DNA of 64,000 bases from Bolinopsis microptera (lineage: Eukaryota; Ctenophora; Tentaculata; Lobata; Bolinopsidae): positions 16,467,337 through 16,531,336 of the forward strand of contig NC_087080.1 of the NCBI RefSeq assembly GCF_026151205.1, written 5' to 3'. The notes under the pieces are model-generated. The model searched no databases. It saw nothing but the letters and a program-made list of their open reading frames with translations, and was not told the origin of the DNA. Within the stretch, counting starts at the first letter, position 1. The number at the start of each line of letters is the position of its first letter. Positions 13,901-25,900 of this stretch are shown here, piece by piece. Both the position numbers and the translations under genes were made by a program.

Positions 13901-16900
13901 CATAGTAACCACTTAGTAACCACATAGTAACCACATAGTAACCACATAGTAACCACATAGTAACCACTTAGTAACCCCTAACTTACTACCCTTACTGGGG
14001 ACCTACTCCCTGGATGGTAGGTTACTTAGTAACCACTTAGTAACCACTTAGTAACCACATAGTAACCACTTTGTAACCACTTAGTAACCACATAGTAACC
14101 CCTAACTTACTACCCTTACTGGGGACCTACTCCCTGGATGGTAGGTTACTTAGTAACCACATAGTAACCACATAATAACCACTTAGTAACCACTTAGTAA
14201 CCACTTAGTAACCCCTAACTTACTACCCTTACTGGGGACCTACTCCCTGGATGGTAGGTTACTTAGTAACCACTTAGTAACCACATAGTAACCACATAGT
14301 AACCACTTAGTAACCGGGACCTACCTACTGGGGACCTACTCCCTGGATGGTAGGATCAGTTTATTAATTCCTGAAACTATGTTTAGTGTACTGAATCCCG
14401 ACACAATAACAGATAGCTATATCACAACCATGACATGATTGTCAACAACATAAAGTCATATGGTTGACTCTACTCTGCAACTCACTTTTCAAAAACCCTA
14501 AGAGGTGGCAAACGTCCCTGCTACACGCTCATTTTAGGCCAACAAAATGAACTATCTAGCAGTGTATCTGCGGGAAATACAGGGTGTAACCCTCAAATCC
14601 TCCATTCGCACTAAAAACTGCATCTCCCTATTAAGATTGTATCCAGGCCGCATATTTCAGGACGTAGCGATCCTGTCTAACAACGCCACAATGGAGCGCT
14701 GTGAGTTCTACAGGAACAACTCGGAGAACGTGCTGGGAAGGTTCTACTGCAAATATCCTGACGATTACTTCATATACAAGGAGGCTACTAACCGGGGTAT
14801 TGAGGATATTCCCATCACTAAAGCCGAGTGTGAGGTTGGTAACAGAGAAAATCCCCCCCCCCCCCCCCCGAGTGTGAGGTTGGTAACAGACAATATCCCC
14901 GACCCTCCTAGATTACAATCATTTAAAAGCAAGAAAATTGCAACAAATCGTTATAATTAGTTCAAATAAACAACACGTGTCCACAAAACAACCCACAGGA
15001 CACAAACCTAGGAGCTGACGCGGCAGGAACAGCCTTTGCTAAGCCAGTGTGGGTGCAGGCTGACCCTTTCGGTATCCCTCCTCCTGAATGTGTGGAGACG
15101 GACTGGTCACGTGACAACCACAACGGTAAGTGAGGTACCAGCTATCAGCTATACTAGAGGCAGTGTAGCAGCTATCAGCTATACTAGAGGCAGTGTAGCA
15201 GCTATCAGCTATACTAGAGGCAATGTAGCAGCTATCAGCTATACTAGAGGCAATGTACCAGCTATCAGCTATACTAGAGGCAATGTACCAGCTATCAGCT
15301 ATACTAGAGGCAATGTAGCAGCTATCAGCTATACTAGAGGCAATGTAGCAGCTATCAGCTATACTAGAGGCAATGTAGCAGCTATCAGCTATACTAGAGG
15401 CAATGTAGCAGCTATCAGCTATACTAGAGGCAATGTAGCAGCTATCAGCTATACTAGAGGCAATGTAGCAACTATCAGCTATACTAGAGGCAATGTAGCA
15501 GCTATCAGCTATACTAAAGGCAATGTAGCAGCTATCAGCTATACTAGAGGCAATGTAGCAACTATCAGCTATACTAAAGGCAATGTAGCAACTATCAGCT
15601 ATACTAAAGGCAATGTAGCAACTATCAGCTATACTAGAGGCAATGTTGCAGCTATCAGCTATACTAGAGGCAATGTAGCAGCTATCAGCTATACTAAAGG
15701 CAATGTAGCAGCTATCAGCTGTACTAGAGGCAATGTAGCAGCTATCAGCTGTACTAGAGGCAATGTAGCAGCTATCAGCTATACTAGAGGCAATGCAGCA
15801 GCTATCAGCTATACTAGAGGCAATGTAGCAGCTATCAGCTATACTAGAGGCAATGCAGCAGCTATCAGCTATACTAGAGGCAATGTAGCAGCTATCAGCT
15901 ATACTAGAGGCAATGTAGCAGCTATCAGCTATACTAGAGGCAATGTAGCAGCTATCAGCTATACTAGAGGCAATGTAGCAGCTATCAGCTATACTAGAGG
16001 CAATGTAGCAGCTATCAGCTATACTAAAGGCAATGTAGCAGCTCTCAGCTATACTAGAGGCAATGTAGCAGCTATCAGCTATACTAAAGGCAATGTAGCA
16101 GCTATCAGCTATACTAGAGGCAATGTAGCAGCTATCAGCTATACTAAAGGCAATGTAGCAGCTCTCAGCTATACTAGAGGCAATGTAGCAGCTATCAGCT
16201 ATACTAAAGGCAATGTAGCAGCTATCAGCTATACTAGCAGGGGGATATCAGCCACCTTCGATATTAACAGTTCTATGAGGTCGACAGTAGGGAGTAACAA
16301 TAAAAGTTCAATTTCAAAATTAAATTAAATAGCTTATACAATATACATTATATATAATCAATATACACAGAAACACACTGAGATCAACAGGGAAATGTAT
16401 GCTCCTTCATTAACAATATCAATCAAGCCACGTTCACATCAACCTGATATCAGGAACTATGTGACCCCCCCCCCCCCCCCCATCAACCTGATATCAGGAA
16501 CTATGTGACCCCCCCCAGCCCCCTGCTGTGACTGTGGTGTACTCTGTATAATGAGCAAATGACATGTGTGAAGAGAATGCGCTGTCTTATCTGTGTTACT
16601 GTCAAATTACCAAAGTGGTCTACACAAACGATGTCTTCTATTCAATGTAAGGCTTGCAAAATGAGCTGAACCACGCTGATATTCCCCTTGTACTGGAGAG
16701 CAATCCCTACTCCGCAAGCAATCCTCACAAATTACAATCACTACTCCGCAAGCAATCACTACTACTGTCTACTACAACTTCACATTCAGACAACTAATCT
16801 TAATCATCCCAACACTATGTCACTATGTCAACATCTAATTCCAATGCGATTAAGAAGTCAAATTCTTGCGCAAGGTCTAATTATGGTATTTAGCCAATCC

Positions 16901-19900
16901 GAATGGTCAGTGGGGTCCAATATGCACTATGCAGTCAAAGCATCAGAGATGCAACTATATCTGCCAAAAGTGTGACCAGCCTTATTTATTTAGAATTGGA
17001 GCATCAAATCAAGGTACCTGGAAAACTGAACTATTCATAAGCTTTACACCCAGGTAATGGTTTGGAGGGGTTCCTTAATCAATACAACCCCAGGAAATGG
17101 TTTGGAGGGGTTCCCTAATCAATACAATTGGACGGTTCCTGCACATACTCTTAGTGATAACTGTGTGTTGAGACTCAGGTTATATTACTATATTTATCTA
17201 CATTAAATCAAATATTAGGATCCAGAATTTTTGAGCTGAAATCATTGAACAGCGATATCGAGGAGTATAAGTTATTCTAAACAGCTAAAAGTTGCTCGCT
17301 ATTTTCAACGCCTAAAACATCTACTGGCAGGTACAACATAACAACAGGGGAGTTCGCAGAAGGAGGGTTCGACCCAGAAATTGACGCCAGTTTAAACGCT
17401 GACAACAATAACGCGTGAGTAATAACACGTGAGTGATAACGCGTGAGTAATAACGGGTGAGTTATAACGCGTGAGTGATAACGTGTGAGTGATAATGCGT
17501 GAGTGATAACGCGTGAACTAACGAATATTTGTGTATCAATATGTGGAGTAAATTTCCAAACTGAAGGGTACGTTGCTTCTCTCGGCAACAGAGTATCTAT
17601 TTACTTGGAGAGTCTGCACTCAGTGTAAAACAAAATACTTCATGTATTGTCAAATTATATTTCAGCTCAATACTTCATGAACAATAACACAAAGACGTTC
17701 AATTTAATAGTACAATGGTGTCATAATTCCCCAACTAGGTGTCCAGAGTGTGTTGGAACTTCACCTAACTAATTTAACCAATTATTTGACGCGATTAGTG
17801 AACAATAAACACTACAGCTGATAACTAACTGATCAATACAGAGCATCAGAACTAGATGTTGGTACTCAGTTCGGTAATAACGCGTGAGTAATAACGCGTT
17901 ATCACTCACGCGTTATTACTCACGCGTTATCACACTACAGCTGATAACTAACTGATCAATACAGAGCATCAGAACTAGATGTTGGTACTCAGTTCGGACT
18001 AACTACCGCCCAGGCTGAGGACAGAGGATACGTGTTTGAGAACAACCCTGATGTGCAGGTTAGAACAGCTTTATCGGTAAAGTTTTACTACTCTAATTGT
18101 TAGAACAGTGTAACACTAGTACTAGTACTTATCGGTAAACTTCTTTAATTGTTCTGATACTGGACAGTCTGGATGTTTTGTTGACGTGTCGTTACTATTT
18201 TGATCGCAACACTTAGCTACACTTAGCTACATTTAGCAACACTTAGCAACACTTAGCAACACTTAGGAACACTTAGCAACACTTAACAACACTTAGCAAC
18301 ACTTAGCAACACTTAGCAACACTTAGCAACACTTAGCAACACTTAGCAACACTTAGCAACACTAAGTGTTGCTAAGAGTTGCTATAATAAACATATTATA
18401 ACAAGACTGAAGACTATTTATAAAGCTGTATAAATTATATATAAGTTATATTATATATATATATTATATATAAAGTTACTTTTTATAAAACTGTGTAAAT
18501 TATATATAAAGTTGAATAAAGTTCTAATTAGTGGATAGTGTGTAGTTATGATTAGTAGTAGTAGATATATAGTAACAGTACTATTACAGATAGTGTGTGC
18601 TTAGTCCCTCTTATCTGGCAGGTGTTTGCAGATGTAGATGTGGAGGTGCAGTTAGCAATTAACACGGCCCAATACTGCAGGTGTTTGCAGATGTAGATGT
18701 GGAGGTGCAGTTAGCAATTAACACGGCCCAATACTGCAGGTGTTTGCAGATGTAGATGTGGAGGTGCAGTTAGCAATTAACACGGCCCAATACTGCAGGT
18801 GTTTGCAGATGTAGATGTGGAGGTGCAGTTAGCAATTAACACGGCCCAATACGGCAGAACGTTCCAGGATAGGACCCATGTGTTCGCTATCAGACCCAAA
18901 CCTGAAGGGACAGTGGAGGGACAGAGCATCTTCAATATGAACGTGAGTTATGTAGGGGGTAGTGGAGGGACAGAGCATCTTCAATATGAACGTGAGTTAT
19001 GTAGGGGGTAGTGGAGGGACAGAGCATCTTCAATATGAACGTGAGTTATGTAGGGGGTAGTGGAGGGACAGAGCATCTTCAATATGAACGTGAGTTATGT
19101 ATGTAGGGATCCCAGATATTGGTCGGTTTAAAGTTAACGGTATTTGGTTCCAAGTTCAAACCGTTTTATGTTCAGTGTCAATAGCCATTGCGATCTCAAG
19201 CAATTATTTGGCTCATTAGTTAAACCGTTTTTAAGCTTAATTAAGCAACGCCACACACTGATTAGATATTTCAGATATACCGTTAGTATTGCCTCGCAAG
19301 CAATCAGCCCATATAAATAGTTAGAGTTTTGGAGTAAAGTATTCCCACATTTTCCCTATTCCCTTTAGTCGGTCTTGTTTATACGTGTTGTTCTATTCCC
19401 TAATATATCCTTTTGTTCTAACGTTGTTATCCTCCTCGTTTCTCTTTGTTTGATCCTTCTCAAAGTAAAGAACGCAAAGTAAATTCAAGTAGGAACACGG
19501 CAAACCTACAAGTGGCGCGAACGGTAGGATCTATTCATCATCATGGGAGAACGAACCTTCGCAAACCAAGAAGAACTCGAAGCATATGTCGCAGAAAGGA
19601 TTAAAGCACAGTCGGACAAGGACAACCAGGGCAAGGTACCCTACCTGCCCACACGAAAGCCAGAGCGGTTCAACCCAGCTCTGTCAACATTCTCTGATTG
19701 GATCCTTGGATGGGAATCATACATGACGCTGCTCCATCTGCCCAAAGTACCTACCTGGGAGTCCTCAAAACCTTCCTGGAGACGGATGCACTAAAACTCA
19801 TCAGCTCGAGACAGTTCTCAGATGAGGAAGAGACAAACTGGGAAGAAACAGTTAAGCCGGCCTTGATGGCCATACTAGACTCAGACAGAGTCATAGACAA

Positions 19901-22900
19901 AGAGGCCCTGAAGAGCAAATTCCTGAAGACTGCTCAACAACTATCCGAAGACATCGCTACTTTCGGAAGCAGGGTTAAAAGAGCGTACTTTGAGGCGTAC
20001 GGGGCTGCGGCCAACGAAGATCTATTAAAGCTCGTGTTCCAGAATGGACTGCGGAACAGGAATCTTGTACTACAGCTTTCAATGTGGCAGATGGATTTGA
20101 CCGATACGCCAAGGACATTCACCGAGGTCCTGACAAGAGCCCAGAAAATCGAGTCGGCCATGGGAGTCAGCACAGCATTGGAGATCAACGATCAGACACA
20201 CGACATTCTCGCTATCAATAGGCATATACCAGAACCTCCTCGAACTAGGGCTGAATTCCCAGCTGAACGACGCAGCTTCTATCCTCACCACCAGCAACAA
20301 GCAAGAGCGCCTATGAACTTCAGACCTGAGCACACTCGAGGTAAAGATGCAGGACAAAGCGGACCATCACGATATAGGCACCAGGAGACACGGACTTGTT
20401 TCTATTGCAACAGAGTTGGTCATATAGTAAGGGACTGCAGGACAAAGCAGAGGGACCAGTACAGAGACAGGAACCAGAATCAACACGGAGGTTCTTCATC
20501 CCACAACAACCCGGCTTCGGAAAACTAATAAGGCCCTCCCACGACAAAAGGGGGAGGGCCCCTGATAGTATATACCTTTGTCAAGGAGACGTGTACATAG
20601 AAGCCCAAGTCGGTAGCCGGCCTTCCGAGTTTATGTTGATTGACACAGGCTCCTCTCAAAACCTCATTTCATCAGAACACCTAAAAGACCTAGGAATTGA
20701 ACAGAGAAACCTCAACAAGTACACGGCGAACCTTGCCGGAGTCACAGGTACTAAAGTCATCGTTCGTGGCTCCATTGAACTGAGCATTAAAATCAACAGG
20801 ACAACCATGAAGTCCAAATTCATCGTGATCGACAACCCCCTTCCTCACATTATCCTCGGAATTCCCTTCATCAGTGGCCACCACCTGGTCATTGACTACC
20901 AACACAGGAGGCTCCAAAACGAGGACTTCACAACGCCACTGATCTCGCTATCAGCTATTAATCAAGTGGAGGACACCAGCCAGGAACATGAACACAAGGA
21001 GCGGACGGACAAGATCTGTGAAGCACTGGATCTCGAGAGCAGCTCGCTGAACAAAGCTCAAAGACAACAGGTACGAAATCTCATCGCTAGATACTCACAC
21101 GTGTTCGCACTCAGCAGAGACGAAGTAGGTCAAACTCACTTGGTAGAACACACCATTCCATTGACATCTGATGTCCCTGTTAGGTGTAAATACCGTCCAG
21201 TACCACTTCACGCTATTGATGATTGTGTTGAGGAGATTGAAGCTCTCCTAAGGAGAGGGGTTATCGAAAGAACGGACTCTGATTACAGTTCACCGGTCGT
21301 CATCGTGAAGAAGCCTAACAAGTTTAGAATCTGTGTCGACTACAGGGAGCTCAACAAGATCTCGATCGCCAGCAGAGCAGCACTACCAGCTCTCAGCACA
21401 CTCACCTCAACGTTTCATGGATGCAAGTACTTCTGCAGCCTTGACCTACGAGAAGCGTTCTACCAAGTCCCTATCAAGGAGGAACACCGGGACAGAACAG
21501 CGTGGACGATCCCCTCTATCGGACACTTCCGCAACATAGTTATGAGCTTGGGGCTCAAAGGATGCCCAGCAACGATGCAGTCACTCTTGGATAGACTACT
21601 TGAAGGCCTGAGAGATAAAGCAGCAGGCTACGTTGATGACATCATCGCAGGTGGAATAACATTTGAGGAGATGTTTGAGTTACTAGCAGAACTGTTCAGA
21701 CGTCTGGAATCTGCAGGTCTGAAACTCCACCCGGATAAGTGCAGACTATTCCAGAAGAAAGTATCCTTTGCAGGAGCAAACCTCACCGAAGATGGAATTG
21801 AAGTAGACCCAAAGAAGATTGAGGCAATTCAGGATATGTGTCTCCCAAAGACGAAGAAAATGATGATGGCACTTTTAGGAAGTTTCAATTGGTTCAGGAA
21901 TGTAGTCAAAGATTTTGCTGAACTGACACGACCAATGATCAACACCCTCAAGGAACCTAAGTTCGTCCTCACCGAAGACGCAACAGAGAGCATCAAGAAG
22001 TTAAAAGACGCCTTGACCAAGGCACCCATCCTAATATATCCTATCACGACAGAACCTCTTCACCTCTTTACGGATAGTAGCTCGTATTGTATTGGTGGTT
22101 CGATAGGCCACATGATTGACGGACAGTTCTACCCGATCTCCTATGGGTCAAAGATACTCTCTCCAGCCGAGAGAGCCTACCCCACCTTCAAACGAGAGTT
22201 ACTGGCCCTCAAGCACTTCGCCACCCACTGGAGGTTCTACACCATCGGAAAACCCTTCATTGTTCATGTGGATCACAAGGCTATATCACAGGACAAGTTT
22301 CTCCGAAAGACCAACTGTGACGTCCTTCTGTCCTGGATTATGGAGCTAGAAGAGTATGATTTTAAGATCACCTACACGAAGGGCGACGACATGGGGCTAC
22401 CCGACGCACTCTCAAGACTACCCCAGGAAAGTGATATGCTCTACGAGTGGTGGGAAGACAGATTCTCTTCAGTGGAAAAGAAAGAAGAATTTCTGGAGAC
22501 AATCAAGACAAATCAGAATGAGTATGAAGCAATGAGTCTCCGGCCACACGTCATCAACCCAGTTTCAGTGGACACGGAAAGCTCGTCTGATAGTGATCAT
22601 GATAGTGACGCTCCCTGCAGCAGATGTTCACACCCCTCGCCGACAGGTCACTCCTCGTCGTCGGGATCACAAGGCGGTCAGTCGACTCTCTGCAAGAAGG
22701 AAAAGAAGAAGAAGCAGAAGAAACCATCAAGTCACGTATCCCTGACAAATTCTGTGACATTCGTTAATGATCGAGCATCAGAGACCGAAGAAGATGAAGA
22801 GGAGCAAAGCACAGGACCAGTAGGCTCATTTGATAACCCTATACCAGCGCCAAACGTTAGCAGTGAAACTTTGCTCGAGGCACAACTAGAAAACGAGACC

Positions 22901-25900
22901 CTTAGTACCGTGAGGTCATGGTTCGTGAATGGAAAGCCAGAGAAGAGAGAGACAACCGAGTTCAACGAAGACCTGCGTCAGTACTACAGCTGTTTTGAAT
23001 CTCTCACTGTGAATAAGAAGGATCTTCTCTGCTTTAAATGGAAGGGTACGAAGAAGTATAGGCTCCTTATCTGCGTACCGAAGGAGTTAAAGGAAGAAAT
23101 GATGTATAACAACCACGACATCCCGGCATCGGGTCACCTAGGACCAGCCAAAACTCTGGAGAGACTGAGGAACTCATTTTTCTGGCCAAAGATGAAGACA
23201 GAAGTTCAGCTCTATTGCAATACTTGTAAAAGGTGTTTTCTGCCTAACCTGGCGTATAAAGCAAAGCCCAAAGCAGAACTCCACCCATTCTCGGCGGCTA
23301 GGCCGAACGAACTTGTGTGCATCGACCTTATTGGACCTCTATCACGAGTTGCGCAGTACAAGTGGTGCCTAACCATGGTCGACAAATTTACGAACTGGGT
23401 TGTTGCAGTACCACTTACCGATGCCAAGTCACCAACCATTGCAAGGGCCCTAATTAACTCATGGATAGTCAACCACGGAGTGCCTGAACGAATTCTATCC
23501 GACCAAGGAGCCAACCTTGACGCCAGCAAAGTGATGAAGGAGCTGTACAACGTGCTGCAGATCCAGAAGTCAAGAACGACAGCATACAAACCCTCAACTA
23601 ACGGCCTCGCAGAGAACAAGAACAAGCAGATAAAGGTGGCACTCACAAAGTATATTGGGGAGAATCCCGACCAATGGCCAGAGAGAAGAGAATAGGGGCC
23701 GTGACCTTCGCTATGAACACCAGCGTCTGCAAATCGTCCGGTTTCACACCTTTTCTCCTACTCCACGGAAGAGAAGCCAGAGTGCCTAACGATCTCGTCT
23801 TTGGAACTACTTCGTCGGAATACTATCAATCCCAACATCATCTTGCTTCTCGACTTTATCACCAGTTGAAAGATACGTGGGAGCTCGCAGCAAAGAACAT
23901 AAAGAGGGCTCAGCAGCAGCAGAAGCGATACTATGACAAGTGTGTGAGATTGACGGAGTACAACGTTGGGGACAAAGTGATGATTTATGTGCCTGCGATA
24001 AAGCCAGGCAGAGAGTATAACAAGTTCAAGCTACCTCTTACCGGTCCACACACGATTGTTCGAAAGCTAGGGACGGTCAACTTCGAAATTGTGTCAGACG
24101 AAACAGGGAAAGAACAGGTGGTACATTTCGACAAAATCCGGAAACTACCAACCAACTTCAGAACAGACCCTATGCTGACAAACCCAGTGGAACCAGACGA
24201 GGAGGAAAACCCAGAGGAGAGTATCAGTGATTCAGATGATGACGCTTGGTCCCCAGACTACAGCTACTATGGCCAGACGGCAACACATACGGAACCAGTC
24301 GCTGCAACCAGCAGGACAGACGAACCAATGCACCAGGACGTGCCAGAGGACGACAATGATGACGACAATGATGAGCAGAATGCAGCGGAACCTCATGATT
24401 CGCAACAGTCCCAGGAACCTAACGCTCAAACTTCCAATGCCAATGACAGGGCTACAAGGAGAGCCGGTTTGAGACCCAAGGCAGTGCTACGAGCCCCAGC
24501 GAGGAACTACGATATAAGCAGAATATCATGCATCACTGAGCAGCGACCATACTACTAATCCCCATCCCACAATGCGGACTCCTAAGAACCCTCCTCAAAT
24601 CTCGGCCCAAGTTGGCACGTATCAGATTCGCCACCAACATGATCCAGCACTAGGAATGAGTCCTGGTTAACGGGATGCAACGTACACCCGGTTAACCCCG
24701 ACAAGACGATCTTTGTGCTGGTCATGATCAGAAAGCCTATCTGATCGGTCAACAAGGAATACGACATCCCTTTTCCTCCAAAGTTAATGCTCTCCTCATC
24801 AGCTCATCGTTTCGCATTGGCTACCACAATTGGTTTTCGTCTATTGTGCAGGAAGACACAGTCCCCGAACGTCGCAGCCGACAGTGGCTCCTCGAAAGCC
24901 CACACAAAAGGAACAGCTGATGAACCTATGATCAAGAAGCAGAAGGAGATATACCCTAACATCCCTGAAATCATGCGTTATAAAAAGTGAACTGTATCAG
25001 TATTGTAACATTTTGTTTTTAAATTATCATAAGGACTTATAGCGATATATGTTTTGACCAGTCTGATCCACACCGCCCTATATTTTTGGGGAGGGGGTGG
25101 TGTAGGGATCCCAGATATTGGTCGGTTTAAAGTTAACGGTATTTGGTTCCAAGTTCAAACCGTTTTATGTTCAGTGTCAATAGCCATTGCGATCTCAAGC
25201 AATTATTTGGCTCATTAGTTAAACCGTTTTTAAGCTTAATTAAGCAACGCCACACACTGATTAGATATTTCAGATATACCGTTAGTATTGCCTCGCAAGC
25301 AATCAGCCCATATAAATAGTTAGAGTTTTGGAGTAAAGTATTCCCACATTTTCCCTATTCCCTTTAGTCGGTCTTGTTTATACGTGTTGTTCTATTCCCT
25401 AATATATCCTTTTGTTCTAACGTTGTTATCCTCCTCGTTTCTCTTTGTTTGATCCTTCTCAAAGTAAAGAACGCAAAGTAAATTCAAGTAGGAACACGGC
25501 AAACCTACATGTAGGGGGTAGTGGAGGGACAGAGCATCTTCAATATGAACGTGAGTTATGTAGGGGGTAGTGGAGGGACAGAGCATCTTCAATATGAACG
25601 TGAGTTATGTAGGGGGTAGTGGAGGGACAGAGCATCTTCAATATGAACGTGAGTTATGTAGGGGGTAGTGGAGGGACAGAGCATCTTCAATATGAACGTG
25701 AGTTATGTAGGGGGTAGTGGAGGGACAGAGCATCTTCAATATGAACGTGAGTTATGTAGGGGGTAGTGGAGGGACAGAGCATCTTCAATATGAACGTGAG
25801 TTATGTAGGGGGTAGTGGAGGGACAGAGCATCTTCAATATGAACGTGAGTTATGTAGGGGGTAGTGGAGGGACAGAGCATCTTCAATATGAACGTGAGTT

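Larger units (their letters stand above)
19102..25509 (+). mobile_element. Ty3/gypsy LTR retrotransposon, inserted in the 49-bp array
   Basis: A 6408-bp element in the same orientation as gene B. Two 409-bp LTRs (TGTAGG...CCTACA) flank gag and pol; a 4-bp target duplication TGTA is visible at 19098-19101 and 25510-25513. Domain order is gag with zinc knuckle, protease, reverse transcriptase, RNase H, integrase, which is the Ty3/gypsy order. No envelope-like frame is present. The two LTRs look identical base for base, so the insertion is recent, yet gag and integrase each contain a frameshift. Confidence 0.95.

Noticed and set aside
15036-16328. A 430-codon open frame made of ten-residue repeats ([10 protein letters not shown])
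   Set aside because: It is a by-product of a 30-bp intronic minisatellite. The exon 8 frame enters the array in a different frame and stops at once, and the frame has no homologous sequence outside the repeat.
19741-19749. The gag internal shift as programmed frameshifting
   Set aside because: No canonical slippery heptamer or following stem is visible and a shift in the middle of the capsid region would serve no known purpose; mutation or indel error is simpler.
24787-24990. Possible extra gene after pol (67 codons)
   Set aside because: Short, no membrane segment, no cysteine pattern and no known motif; no support for an envelope gene.
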